Shown here: in pieces, positions 15,502-25,042 of the stretch
How the letters are laid out: the number at the start of each line of letters is the position of its first letter
Position numbering within the stretch: position 1 is the stretch's first letter
Assembly: GCA_018693105.1 (NCBI GenBank)
Contig: JABHLN010000012.1
Location: 1 to 53,117 of the forward strand
Direction of reading: 5' to 3'
Origin: Desulfobacterales bacterium
GTDB lineage: Bacteria; Desulfobacterota; Desulfobacteria; Desulfobacterales; SURF-7
DNA length: 53,117 bases
Position numbers and translations under genes: made by a program
The notes under the pieces: generated by a model
Seen by the model: the letters and a program-made list of their open reading frames with translations, nothing else
What the model was told of the DNA's origin: nothing
The model's database searches: none

Positions 15502-17865
15502 ATGAATTTAATATTAAAATCATTTTATGTAGTTTTTTTTCTTTTCACTTTTACATCTTTTGTACAAGCTGTTAAACTGGGTATGATTACAGATTTTCAG
15601 GAAAATGATCATCGCCGCAGCAAAATTCAGACGATGTTAATTGAGGAAATTCGTAAAACTATTGGCAGTTCACGTCCTGTAGCACTTAATCCGGCAGATT
15701 TTCTTTCGGCAAATTGGGATATAACCAAAGCGCAAGAGCATTATTCACAGCTCGTCAAACGCTGTGATCTGATTATAGTGTTGGGAGCTGTAAGTACAAA
15801 AGCTGTCGTCGATTTTAATAATTTTTCCAAACCAACACTTGCCTTTGGCATTTTTGATACCAATGTTCAAGGCATTCCACTTACGGATGAAGGTACTTCC
15901 GGAGTTACCAATTTTTCATATATTCTCAACTCAAAAAATCTTGAGACTGAGCTAAATACGTTTAGTGGAATAGTAGATTTCAAAAAACTGGCTGTTCTGG
16001 TCGACAAAAACACCACTGCTAATTTTGATTTTTCCAAGGGTAAATCAAAGCTTAAAAAACTGTCCGATAAAATAGGTTTTGAGATATTTCCGGTGCGGAT
16101 CGATTCCGATATCACCGGATCACTCTCCAAACTGCCCCAGAATACCGATGCGGTTTATATTGCCATGACTTACGAACGCAGCGCGGAAGAAATCAAACAG
16201 ATTGCTGAAATTTTAATCGAGCATAAAATTCCTTCTTTTTCGATAAACAACAGGCATGTTAATTTAGGGATTCTTGCCAGTATTTCATCGGAAAATGGCA
16301 TTGAACAAATGGTGCGCAAACTTGCCGTTATGGCTGATGGTGCAATTAATGGCGAAAAACTATCGGAGATGCGGGTTGCCATCAACCAAATAGATCAACT
16401 GTTTTTTAACCAGCTTACCGCACAGAAAATAGATTTTTCGCCACCTTTTAAAGTGCTATTTACCGCCACTATGGTAAACGGCGATTTACTTTTGAACCAA
16501 ACCACTTTTTCCCTCCCCCAGATAATTCAAAAAGGGATTGAAGAGAACCTTGATATTAAAATCAGTTATAAAGACTTGTCATTTTCCGAAGAGGAAATCA
16601 GTGATGCTTATTCTCAATTTTTGCCGGATGTGGCAGTTTCAGCTACTGCATCGGCAATGGACGAGTATCGCACCAATCCTCTTTTTGGTATTGCCGAGCA
16701 AAGCATTAAAGGTACAGGCAAGCTGCAGCAATTAATTTATTCTGAAAAAGCGATTGCCAATATCAAAATACAAAAGCTGTTCAGCGAAGCACAAAAGCAT
16801 GCTACAAAACAGCAGATAAATGATATAGCCTTAAATTATTACACAGACTATTTTAATATATTGCGAGCAAAAACAAATGCTGCCATTCAAAAAGAGAATC
16901 TGTCCTTATCCAAAAAAAATCTGGAACTGACACGTTTGAAAGTAAATGTTGGAGCGGTGGGTAAGGCGGATGTGTATCGCTGGGAAAGCGAAGTGGCTAA
17001 TTCCACGCAGGCAATGATTGAGGCAAAGTCAAATCTGACACTGGCAAAAATTATTTTAAATACCCATCTTAATGGCGTATTGCCCGAAAGGTTTGATGTT
17101 GAAGATATTGGTTTGGAAGACGATGTCTTTTTGCATTTTACATTCAGTAACCTGAGCCAATTTATACAAAGACCAAACGAGTTACGCCTGATAACAAAAT
17201 TTCTTGTGCAGGAAGCCCGGACGAACCATCCGGCAAAAATGCAATTAGCGGCAAATGCACAGGCTATCGAAAGACAATTGCTGATGAATCAGCGACTTTA
17301 TTATACACCATCCCTTGCACTGCAGGCGCAGATGGACGAAGTGTTTTGGCGCGATGGAGAAGGCTCTGTACCTATGCCCGGTCAGTCTTTTCACAATACC
17401 AGCTGGAATGTAGGGGTTAATATTTCCTTTCCATTATTTGATGGGAATCGCCGCCATATAAATATACAAAAAGGGCGAATTCAAACAGATCAGGTTCAAT
17501 TGCAGCTCAAAAACCTGGATAATAATCTTAAGCTTAACGTAAAAGCCAAAACAATTGGGTTGCTAACCGCCGGCACTAATTTAGAATTTTCAAAAAAATC
17601 CGCTGTTAACGCAGTTAAGAATTTTGAACTTGTTCAGAACAGTTACAAAGAAGGAGCAACATCAATAATTACATTACTGGATGCGCAAAAGGCGGCTCTT
17701 GCTTCTAAACTGGTGCATTCCAATTCGGTTTATACTTATCTGACTGGATTTTTGGAACTTGAAAACAGTATCGGATATTTTCATATGTTGGCAACCGCGG
17801 AAGAAAAACAGAAATATAAACAAAGGCTTGAGCAATTTTTAGAAGAAAACAAATTAAATAACTAA
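15502..17865 (+). CDS. ABC-type substrate-binding domain / TolC-like outer membrane factor fusion
   Basis: A 787-residue exported protein. After a signal peptide (1-23, ending FVQA), residues 25-330 resemble the TrpX-like ABC transporter substrate-binding family (LGMITDF, LIIVLGAVSTKAVV, TLAFGIFD, AVYIAMTY). Residues 340-780 form a TolC-type outer-membrane efflux domain with two long coiled-coil repeats (FSLPQIIQKGIEENLDIK; ALNYYTDYFNILRAKTNAAIQKEN over 445-468; SYKEGATSIITLLDAQKAAL near 720). The fusion suggests a binding domain docked on the exit duct. It is followed by an adaptor and an RND pump, so the three genes make a complete tripartite exporter. Substrate unknown. Spelling differs slightly from the neighbours, hinting at transfer. 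Confidence 0.85.
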   Translation: MNLILKSFYVVFFLFTFTSFVQAVKLGMITDFQENDHRRSKIQTMLIEEIRKTIGSSRPVALNPADFLSANWDITKAQEHYSQLVKRCDLIIVLGAVSTKAVVDFNNFSKPTLAFGIFDTNVQGIPLTDEGTSGVTNFSYILNSKNLETELNTFSGIVDFKKLAVLVDKNTTANFDFSKGKSKLKKLSDKIGFEIFPVRIDSDITGSLSKLPQNTDAVYIAMTYERSAEEIKQIAEILIEHKIPSFSINNRHVNLGILASISSENGIEQMVRKLAVMADGAINGEKLSEMRVAINQIDQLFFNQLTAQKIDFSPPFKVLFTATMVNGDLLLNQTTFSLPQIIQKGIEENLDIKISYKDLSFSEEEISDAYSQFLPDVAVSATASAMDEYRTNPLFGIAEQSIKGTGKLQQLIYSEKAIANIKIQKLFSEAQKHATKQQINDIALNYYTDYFNILRAKTNAAIQKENLSLSKKNLELTRLKVNVGAVGKADVYRWESEVANSTQAMIEAKSNLTLAKIILNTHLNGVLPERFDVEDIGLEDDVFLHFTFSNLSQFIQRPNELRLITKFLVQEARTNHPAKMQLAANAQAIERQLLMNQRLYYTPSLALQAQMDEVFWRDGEGSVPMPGQSFHNTSWNVGVNISFPLFDGNRRHINIQKGRIQTDQVQLQLKNLDNNLKLNVKAKTIGLLTAGTNLEFSKKSAVNAVKNFELVQNSYKEGATSIITLLDAQKAALASKLVHSNSVYTYLTGFLELENSIGYFHMLATAEEKQKYKQRLEQFLEENKLNN

Positions 17866-17875
17866 AGCAAAATTT

Positions 17876-17979
17876 AGCCACAGATTTTTACAGATAAAAA
17901 CGGATAAAGTTTTTCAAATAATAAGCTGGTGTCGTTTTTGAATAATTACATCAGTGAATATCTGTGATGATCCGTGGCT
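17876..17979. repeat. Imperfect inverted repeat between efflux genes
   Basis: The left arm at 17876-17905 begins AGCCACAGATTTTTACAG; the right arm at 17958-17979 ends ATCTGTGATGATCCGTGGCT. The arms are largely complementary. Similar gccacagat...atctgtggc palindromes are scattered in many bacterial genomes. The right arm overlaps an upstream in-frame start of the adaptor gene, which is one reason to place that start further down. Confidence 0.55.
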
Positions 17980-18013
17980 GATTGGAACGATTTATAAAAT
18001 AAAAGGTTTAGTC

Positions 18014-19105
18014 ATGAAAATTAAATTGATTTATAGCGTTACCCTCATCTTCATCTTTTTCTTGTTTAGTTGCGGTGGTAAAGAGAAACAAGAAACAAAA
18101 ATTATCAAGCCGATGAAATTTGCCAGCGTGGTGCAGGAAGGCGGCACGATTGTTAAAACCTTTAATGGTACCTCACAGTCTGGTGCTGAAACCCGTTTAA
18201 GTTTCCGTACCAATGGTTTGATTGTAAAACTAAATGCCAAAATTGGTGATAAAGTTAAAAAAGGCAATCTGCTTGCCCAATTGGATCTGAACGATCTGCA
18301 GCTCAATTATCAGAAAGCGACGTCTGCTCAGCAAAGTGCCAAATCACACCTGGAAACAGCACGCTCCGGTTTTGAACGGGTGAAGGAATTATATCAGGCA
18401 AACAGTGCATCGCTGAGTGATTATGAGCAGGCCAAAAACAACTATTTGGCAGCGCAATCATCATATCAGACTGCAAAGAAAACGCTTGAGTTGCAAGAAC
18501 GCCAAATTGATTATGCGAAAATCTTTGCACCAACTGCCGGTACCGTTTCGGCGGTGAATGTCGAACTGAATGAATTTGCCGCAGCCGGAAATCCGGTGAT
18601 TATTATCAACTCAGATAATGATGATATTGAAGTGACTGTTGGCGTCACTGAGAATTATATCTCCAGGATTTTCAATGGTGATGAAGCAGAAGTGGTTTTT
18701 AGTGGTATTGAAGGTCAGAAATTCAAAGGACTTGTAACGGAAGTTGGTTTTTCGTCTGCACAGACTGCCACATCTCCGGTAGTGTTAAAATTGGCAAATG
18801 TTTCCAAACAGGTTCGACCGGGTATGTCTGTGGAAGTACATTTTTCATTTGGTAACACAAAAGAAACACCAACGCTCTCTGTTCCGGTGTCTGCAGTCGG
18901 AGAGGATCATGATGGGGCTTTTGTATATGTGCTAAAACAGCAAAATGAAATTATTTACACAACGGTTAAAACTATTATTCAAACCGGCAAATTAACAAAT
19001 AACGGTTATGAAGTTTTATCGGGTGTCCACGAAGGTGATTATGTCGCTACCGCCGGGATACGTTCCCTATATGACGGTATGGAAGTGAAATTATTGCATG
19101 ATTAG
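18014..19105 (+). CDS. RND efflux periplasmic adaptor (HlyD/MFP family) lipoprotein
   Basis: A 363-residue lipoprotein: signal peptide with lipobox LFSC followed by GG near residue 20. Next comes the classic adaptor layout: beta-barrel/lipoyl half (SFRTNGLIVKLNAKIGDKVKKGNLLAQLD near 60-88), a coiled-coil hairpin (about 95-160, with SARSGFERVKELYQ-like repeats), lipoyl return (IFAPTAGTVSAVNVE) and a membrane-proximal domain. It should link the outer-membrane factor upstream to the pump downstream. ATG 18014 is preferred because it gives a clean lipoprotein signal; the earlier ATG at 17954 would add 20 residues encoded in an inverted repeat. Confidence 0.9.
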   Translation: MKIKLIYSVTLIFIFFLFSCGGKEKQETKIIKPMKFASVVQEGGTIVKTFNGTSQSGAETRLSFRTNGLIVKLNAKIGDKVKKGNLLAQLDLNDLQLNYQKATSAQQSAKSHLETARSGFERVKELYQANSASLSDYEQAKNNYLAAQSSYQTAKKTLELQERQIDYAKIFAPTAGTVSAVNVELNEFAAAGNPVIIINSDNDDIEVTVGVTENYISRIFNGDEAEVVFSGIEGQKFKGLVTEVGFSSAQTATSPVVLKLANVSKQVRPGMSVEVHFSFGNTKETPTLSVPVSAVGEDHDGAFVYVLKQQNEIIYTTVKTIIQTGKLTNNGYEVLSGVHEGDYVATAGIRSLYDGMEVKLLHD

Positions 19106-19233
19106 ATTTAGAGATTGCTTCTCCCGGTAAACCGGTATCGCAATGACAATACCACAAAATTTCATTGCGAGCCCCGGTGTGATTATCTATTTTGTATGAC
19201 CTAAAAGAATATCATTATAAAACGGATATTTAA

Positions 19234-22200
19234 ATGAATACAACACATCTTGCCATAAAATATAACCGGGTTACCTACATCTCTTTGGTGCTCATTCTGG
19301 TACTTGGGCTCACATCCTATAATAATCTGCCACGTGACAGTATGCCGCCGTATACGGTGCGAATGGTGAGCATCGTGACCAATTTTGCAGGAGCAAGTCC
19401 GGAGCGTATCGAATCACTAATCTCAGACAAAATTGAAAAAGTGGCTCAGGAAATTCCGGAAGTAAAAAATATTACCAGCCAATCACGGACAGGTGTTTCT
19501 GTTGTCAATGTTTCTTTGAAAGATGAAGTTGCTGCAAAAGACCTGCAACCGATTTGGGACAGCTTACGGCGAAAAATTGAAGCATTAAATACGCTTCCGG
19601 ATGGAATAAGGGGACCCAATGTAAAAGATGAAGGCATCGGTGAAGTGTTTGGGATTTTTGTTGCCTTTACAAGTGATGGTTTTGGTTATAGCGAAATAAA
19701 AGATTATGCCGAAGATTTACGCAATAAAATAATTGTTCTTGAAAATGCGGCAAAAGTTGAGCTGGGCGGTGTGATTGATGAGAAGATATTTGTAGAATAT
19801 AATGATTCAGAACTTTCTAATTACGGTCTGACCAGCAATAAACTGAAGAATACAATCACGGCCCATAATATTATCAATTCTGCAGGCGAGATAAACCTGG
19901 GCAATGAACGGATTGTTCTTGAGCCTTCCGGTAATTTTGAAACCGTTGATGATATTAAAAATATCCTAGTGCCGATTGGCAGCAAGGGCGAAACGGTTGC
20001 GCTCGGTGATATAGCCAATGTTTTTCGTGATTACATTTCTCCACGAAAATCCATGGCTAAGCTCAATGGTAACGATGCCATTTTTCTGTATATCTCATTA
20101 AAGGAAAATGCTAATCTTATCCAATTGGGGCAAAGTGTAGATAAACTGTTGACAGAATATAACAAAACTTTACCGGTTGGTCTTGAAGCTGTTCGTACAT
20201 CTTCACAAGATTATTACGTTGAAAACAGCGTCAACAATTTTGTCAATAATGTCTTCCAGAGTTTGTTGATCGTATTATTCGTAATGTTTATTTTTCTCGG
20301 TTTCAGGACAGGGCTTGTTGTTGCCAGCTTAATTCCGGCAGTCGTGATAACTACATTTTTTATCATGGATTTTTTCGGTGTCGGCTTGAATAAGGTTACT
20401 CTGGCTGGGCTGATCATGGCGCTTGGCATGCTTGTGGATAATGCAATCGTTGTTTCCGAATCGTATGTCGTACGTCTGGGACGCGGCGAAAGTAAAACAG
20501 ATGCAGCAATCGCCACCGGAAAAGAATTGATGGTTCCGTTATTGATTTCATCCTTAACCACCTCGGCGGCATTTCTCTCATTTTACATTGCTGACTCAGT
20601 GATGGCTGAAATTATGGGTCAGTTGTTTGTTATAATTACAATCGTACTTCTTTCTTCATGGATCATTTCTCTATCACTGGTTCCATTGTTAGCTATGCTC
20701 CTAATAAAGGTTAAAAAAACAAAAAAAAAATCAATCTTCGATACATGGAACGTTTATTATAATACATTAATCACGGCATCATTAAAAAAACCATATTTGG
20801 TGATTGGTTCTGTGCTCGTACTATTTTTTATCTCGCTTTGGGGATTTCGCTTTATCCCGACGATGTTTATGCCACCCAGTGACCGCGACCTTGTGTTTGT
20901 AGAAATCAACCTGCCCCTCGGCAGTCGCATCGAAACCACGGAACAAAATATTGCCTCCGTTGAGCAGTTTATTAAAGATAGTTTATTGGTCAACGATCAA
21001 AGAAGTGAAGGTATCAAAAACTGGTCATCGTTTATTGGGATTGGACCAAATGCCTATGATAAAGGGTATAGCCCCGGTGAGCAAAGTTCGGGTTATGCTC
21101 ACATGCTAATCAATACCAGCGCCTTTGAAGCAAACCCATTGGTTATGGATAAGCTGGAAAAATTCTGTTTTAACAATCTGCATGATGCACGGGTAAGTGT
21201 AAGACAATTGGGTACAGGCGGAGCAGCAGTACCGATTGAAATCCGCCTTTCCGGAGATGATTCTGACAAGTTATTTGCCATTTCCGGGGAAATCAAACAG
21301 CAGCTCAATAGTATGAACGGGACAAAAAATGTTGATGATGATTGGGGTCCAAAAATTAAAAAGTTCTTTATCAAAATTCATCAATCAAAACTTAGCCGTT
21401 CAGGGCTGACAAACAATGATATCGCTGTTTCTTTAAACACCGTTTTGTCAGGATTTAAGGTTGGCGATTACCGCGAAAGTGAGAACACCTACCCCATCGA
21501 AATGCGAGCAAAAAACAGCAACCAAATAAGTTATGATAATATTGAATCACTGACCATTTCTTCACAGGCGTTCGGCAAAAGTGTACCACTTGGACAAATT
21601 GCCAGCATCATCCCGGAATGGCAATATGCTAAAATCCTGCGTAGAAATCTGCAACGTACTATCACAGTTCAAAGCGATGTGCAAAAGGGCGTCACGGCAT
21701 CTTCCGTTCTTAAAGAACTTTTGCCCTGGCTGGATGAAAAAAGTAAAGAATGGCCAAGCGGATATGCGTATGAATTTGGTGGGGACTCAGAAGGGAAGAA
21801 AGAAGCAATGGGTGCGATTATTGCAAAACTGCCTTTGTCTTTTCTTATCATTATTCTGTTGTTAATTACTCAGTTTAATTCTGTTCGTAAAACGACAATT
21901 ATTTTGAGCACCATCCCGTTTGGTTTAATCGGTCTTGTTGCCGGTTTGTTAATCGCTCAATCCTTTTTCAGTTTTACAGCTTTTCTGGGGTTGATCTCAT
22001 TGGCTGGAATTATTATTAATAATGCCATCGTGATGGTAGACCGGATTGAGATTGAGCAAACGGAGAAAGGTTTGTCGCCCTATAACGCAATAATTCAAGC
22101 TGCGAATGAACGTTTCCGACCCATACTGCTTACAACCTTTACGACTTCATTTGGCATGTTGCCTTTATGGATTAGCGGTGGGGAAATGTGGCGCCCAATG

Positions 22201-22299
22201 GCAATCGGAATTATTTTTGGCCTGTTTTTCGCCACAGTGATTACTTTGTTATTTGTGCCGGTGATGTACCGGCTTCTGTATAAAGTAAAAATTGTATGA
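19234..22299 (+). CDS. RND family efflux pump (AcrB/HAE-like inner membrane transporter)
   Basis: A 1021-residue RND permease, the usual length for the family. TM1 is at residues 12-30 and TM2-6 lie near 335-490. The TM4 proton-relay motif appears as ALGMLVDNAIVVSE near residue 400 (family GLLVDDAIVVVEN, so the second Asp is Asn). TM8-12 lie near 850-1015, with LAGIIINNAIVMVDR. Two large periplasmic loops fill the gaps. It acts with the adaptor and TolC-like gene just upstream. The Asp-to-Asn change at the proton-relay pair is a feature of some HAE3-like or divergent RND groups; the exported compound cannot be predicted. Confidence 0.92.
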   Translation: MNTTHLAIKYNRVTYISLVLILVLGLTSYNNLPRDSMPPYTVRMVSIVTNFAGASPERIESLISDKIEKVAQEIPEVKNITSQSRTGVSVVNVSLKDEVAAKDLQPIWDSLRRKIEALNTLPDGIRGPNVKDEGIGEVFGIFVAFTSDGFGYSEIKDYAEDLRNKIIVLENAAKVELGGVIDEKIFVEYNDSELSNYGLTSNKLKNTITAHNIINSAGEINLGNERIVLEPSGNFETVDDIKNILVPIGSKGETVALGDIANVFRDYISPRKSMAKLNGNDAIFLYISLKENANLIQLGQSVDKLLTEYNKTLPVGLEAVRTSSQDYYVENSVNNFVNNVFQSLLIVLFVMFIFLGFRTGLVVASLIPAVVITTFFIMDFFGVGLNKVTLAGLIMALGMLVDNAIVVSESYVVRLGRGESKTDAAIATGKELMVPLLISSLTTSAAFLSFYIADSVMAEIMGQLFVIITIVLLSSWIISLSLVPLLAMLLIKVKKTKKKSIFDTWNVYYNTLITASLKKPYLVIGSVLVLFFISLWGFRFIPTMFMPPSDRDLVFVEINLPLGSRIETTEQNIASVEQFIKDSLLVNDQRSEGIKNWSSFIGIGPNAYDKGYSPGEQSSGYAHMLINTSAFEANPLVMDKLEKFCFNNLHDARVSVRQLGTGGAAVPIEIRLSGDDSDKLFAISGEIKQQLNSMNGTKNVDDDWGPKIKKFFIKIHQSKLSRSGLTNNDIAVSLNTVLSGFKVGDYRESENTYPIEMRAKNSNQISYDNIESLTISSQAFGKSVPLGQIASIIPEWQYAKILRRNLQRTITVQSDVQKGVTASSVLKELLPWLDEKSKEWPSGYAYEFGGDSEGKKEAMGAIIAKLPLSFLIIILLLITQFNSVRKTTIILSTIPFGLIGLVAGLLIAQSFFSFTAFLGLISLAGIIINNAIVMVDRIEIEQTEKGLSPYNAIIQAANERFRPILLTTFTTSFGMLPLWISGGEMWRPMAIGIIFGLFFATVITLLFVPVMYRLLYKVKIV

Positions 22300-22383
22300 T
22301 AATCTATGATAGATATTATTATTGGGTCTGTTCATAAATAGTTAAACCATTTGCATTATAGTTAATTATTGCACCCAAAATAC

Positions 22384-22510
22384 GGCTAACACCAGGTTCA
22401 AACTGAATTTAAACGTGTTTTTTTGAAAATTCTATAAACCGCTAATATGCTTTTGTATTTTAAAGTCATTTGCCGCAGGGTTTAAACCAGCTTAACCCGC
22501 ACCGTTAGAC
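22384..22510 (+). other. attC-like integron recombination site 1
   Basis: A 127-bp imperfect palindrome starting GGCTAAC and ending CGTTAGAC. The 5' arm GGCTAACACCAGGTTCAAAC pairs with the reverse complement of the 3' arm, which reads GTCTAACGGTGCGGGTTAAG. The 3' GTTAGAC matches the attC core consensus GTTRRRY, while the 5' GGCTAAC is a one-base variant. It ends 32 bp before the DUF2202 gene. Confidence 0.55.
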
Positions 22511-22542
22511 AATCAGATCAAATCACAAAAGGAGGATTCAAA

Positions 22543-23058
22543 ATGAAGAAAATGGTGAATATATTAGCAATAGTAATGCTCTTCCTATGCATTGGTCTTG
22601 CTGTGCCGGTTAGCGCTGCCGATGACACCTATGGCGCGGCCGGTGCCTCGAAGCTCACAGACGAGTCTCTTACACGTGAGAAAATGCTTGTCTTTGCAAT
22701 ACAAGACGAATACCTGGCCCGGGGAGAATACCAGAAAGTCATAGAGAAGTTTGGTAATCGCCGGCCATTTTCAAACATCATCAAAGCAGAAGAAAGGCAT
22801 ATTTCGTGGTTGAAACCCCTATTTACAAATTACAACGTAGCACTACCCCCCGACCGGGGACTGGAACTCGCTAAAGTTCCAGCAACTTTTACAGAGGCAC
22901 TCCAAATCGGCGTATATGCTGAAGTGGCAAATATAGCAATGTACGAGCGATTTCTTAAAAAAGATCTGCCGGAGGATATCCGTGGCGTATTCAGTCGTCT
23001 CCTCGCCGGGTCAAAGAATCACCTTGACGCATTTAAAAGGGGAGGACGCTCGCGATAA
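22543..23058 (+). CDS. DUF2202 ferritin-like exported protein (probable integron cassette gene)
   Basis: A 171-residue protein with a signal peptide (1-25, ending VSAA) and a DUF2202 ferritin-like four-helix domain. The pattern is FAIQDEYLARGEYQKVIEKFG, KAEERHISWLKPLF, GVYAEVANIAMYERFL and GSKNHLDAFKRG, whose Glu/His residues could hold a diiron centre. Function of the family is not established. A strong AAAGGAGGAT ribosome site lies before the ATG. The gene sits alone between a GTTAGAC end (22510) and a GTCTAAC start (23076) of attC-like sites, the layout of a single integron cassette. Base composition is richer in G+C than its surroundings, which also points to acquisition. Confidence 0.88.
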   Translation: MKKMVNILAIVMLFLCIGLAVPVSAADDTYGAAGASKLTDESLTREKMLVFAIQDEYLARGEYQKVIEKFGNRRPFSNIIKAEERHISWLKPLFTNYNVALPPDRGLELAKVPATFTEALQIGVYAEVANIAMYERFLKKDLPEDIRGVFSRLLAGSKNHLDAFKRGGRSR

Positions 23059-23075
23059 CAAATTTCTGAATGGCT

Positions 23076-23143
23076 GTCTAACCAGACGGTGCACCGGATC
23101 GGTGGGAAAGGGCGCCCGCCTCCCGTTGAGCTTCGCGTTACAG
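23076..23143 (+). other. attC-like integron recombination site 2
   Basis: A 68-bp site 17 bp after the DUF2202 stop. It opens with the consensus GTCTAAC, continues CAGACGGTGCACCGGA, and closes with GTTGAGCTTCGCGTTACAG. The TGCACCGGA...GAGCTTCGCGTTA pattern is typical of short environmental attC sites. The last core is GTTACAG, a deviation from GTTRRRY. A weaker candidate may follow at about 23151-23217, ending in CGTTAGAA. Confidence 0.6.
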
Positions 23144-23304
23144 ATATCTTGCTAAACTGTCGAAAAACCTGTTTTGAACCTTTTATTTCCGGCTGAATCG
23201 GTTTAGTTGTCGTTAGAATATCTGTATAATTGGGGTTTACTCAAACTTGCGTATAAAATAGGGAATTATCGCTTTTAAGTACTATAGTTATATCCTATAG
23301 TCCC

Positions 23305-23570
23305 TTATGCAGGAGCATATCTCATTATTTTACTCATGTTGTGGACAATAACATCCATTGTATATTCACCTTGATTTTGCCTCTCAGAGTGAACCGGTTT
23401 AATTGCTTGTGAGTTCTGGTATTTGCAAATACCGGTTCAGCAATTGCTATTCGTTGCGGATATATCCTGTGTCCCTTATCACTATCTGTTTTTTTGGCCA
23501 TTGCTCCTAACCCAAAATCTGTAATCATAGTTAAGCCACCTGGTTTTTCAATATTGTGAAGCGATAGAGT
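23305..23570 (-). pseudogene. IS1182-like transposase C-terminal remnant
   Basis: The minus strand reads HNIEKPGG, then AKKTDSDKGHRIYPQRIAIA, EPVFANTRTHKQLNRFTLRG and KIKVNIQWML. After a one-base shift it continues VHNMSKIMRYAPA and a stop. This is the conserved C-terminal end of IS1182/DUF772-type transposases (EPVFA.I....LDRFTLRG...V..QW.L). Upstream catalytic parts are absent and the frame is broken, so this is an old IS fragment. Bases 23571-24004 contain no gene I can support. Confidence 0.7.
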
Positions 23571-24004
23571 TAGCTCAAGTATCTTAAACTTGAATCATGG
23601 GTTTTGGAAGGAAATGTAAAAAGTTATTCAGTTATTTTATAATCGATTGGGATTACGAAGTTATATTGATTATTATTCGCCGTATGAGTATGGCTATGTT
23701 AATAATGAAAAAATTCATTTGACTATCTTTCAATATTTAAGCATCATTAATATAAAAAGGTATTTAAAATGGGAGAGTTTTTACTTGAAGGGGCTCCGAA
23801 TTTCAGGAGTACATGAAAGAACCGGACCGTCGGGTTATTGACCTTATAGGTAAGAATGAAATTGAGATATGTATTATACCGGCGGCTACCACACCGACAA
23901 CAATCTGGACGGGGCATAATTTGAGTGCAAAGGGAATCAAGTCCCCAAAACGGAGTATACGCTCAATATATTTTAAAAGCACAATACGTAAAAGGGTGTT
24001 AAGG

Positions 24005-25042
24005 ATGAAGTCGGTCAAAATATTATTAGCAACTGCATTTTCGTTTTTCTTTTTTAATCCTGCACCTGGAGACGGCTTGTTGCGGATGTCGCTCACCATT
24101 AGCTGCCACGCTCAGGAAAGCCTTTCAGCTGGTTCTGAATCCTTCAGAAAAAGTGCCATAGAGCCGGAATCGTTTATGAAGGCAAATTTTGAGTTTGCGC
24201 TGCATCATGAGATGGCCCATGCTCTCTTCGATGTATTGGATATTCCGGTCTTGGGAAACGAAGAGTTTGCCGCCGATCATTTTGCGTTATTAGTGATGCT
24301 GAATCCGAAAAACCCCACACCAGAAGATGAATTCCTCAAAAAGGTAATTGCGGTCTCCGGTGAATGGTTGGTTGAGTGGCGAGAGGAGTGTCGAACTGGC
24401 AATGTGATTTACTGGGATACTCACCCGTTGACCATCCAGAGGTTTTTTGATATCGGCTGTCTGGCTTATGGCAACAATCCCGAATTGTTGGAATCGATTC
24501 GCAAGGAACAACGGCTACCGACGGACCGGATGTTATATTGTGAAAGAGATTATCTGCGCTTTCGAAAAAGCATAAAGCAAGTCTTTCAACATTGGGGCCG
24601 AAAGGATGCCAACACCCCTCCTTCAGTGGTCATTCAAACTAAATTGGGAGAAGTTCATACCGATTTCGGCAAAAAAACCCGGGAATGGCTGGTGCAAAGC
24701 CGCCTTGTGGAAAAAATAGCTGATAAAGTCAGTCATATGTTACAACTTCCAAATTCCTTTACCATCGAAATTAGCGAATGCGGAAATCCCGAAGCTTACT
24801 GGAACTTTAAAAGCCAACATTTGGTAATTGCCTATGAATTAGCAGAACAGTTTTGGATAAATGCCGGTAAAGTGGAACAGGCCATGTTGGAGTTAAAAGA
24901 AAATAAACGCCATGTCCTCACCGTGAGTTTGACGGGCAAATTGAACGAACAACTTCAAGAAATTGCTAAACTTACTGGAAAAGGGAAAGAAGAGATCATT
25001 GAACAGGTATTAAATCAAGGGCTTCAAAACAACCCTGATTAG
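24005..25042 (+). CDS. DUF4344 zinc metallopeptidase-like protein, exported, with helical C-terminal tail
   Basis: The product is 345 residues from ATG 24005, with a hydrophobic N-terminus (ILLATAFSFFFF). The zinc site is HHEMAH at residues 67-72, with a downstream GNEEFAADHFA glutamate/aspartate motif, as in DUF4344 putative metallopeptidases. The middle (THPLTIQRFFDIGCLAYG) also fits the family. The last 50 residues (HVLTVSLTGKLNEQLQEIAK, then GKGKEEIIEQVLNQGL) look like a ribbon-helix-helix DNA-binding domain, which is odd for an exported peptidase. The frame is open upstream to 23813, but that part is basic, has no ribosome site and seems non-coding. The neighbouring kinase-like gene is convergent. 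Confidence 0.72.
   Translation: MKSVKILLATAFSFFFFNPAPGDGLLRMSLTISCHAQESLSAGSESFRKSAIEPESFMKANFEFALHHEMAHALFDVLDIPVLGNEEFAADHFALLVMLNPKNPTPEDEFLKKVIAVSGEWLVEWREECRTGNVIYWDTHPLTIQRFFDIGCLAYGNNPELLESIRKEQRLPTDRMLYCERDYLRFRKSIKQVFQHWGRKDANTPPSVVIQTKLGEVHTDFGKKTREWLVQSRLVEKIADKVSHMLQLPNSFTIEISECGNPEAYWNFKSQHLVIAYELAEQFWINAGKVEQAMLELKENKRHVLTVSLTGKLNEQLQEIAKLTGKGKEEIIEQVLNQGLQNNPD

Noticed and set aside
17954..18013. Upstream start of the efflux adaptor at 17954
   Set aside because: These codons lie in the right arm of an inverted repeat and would bury the lipoprotein signal 20 residues inside.
23813..24004. N-terminal 64-residue extension of the DUF4344 protein
   Set aside because: It is rich in basic residues, lacks a ribosome site and precedes a good hydrophobic signal that starts at 24005.
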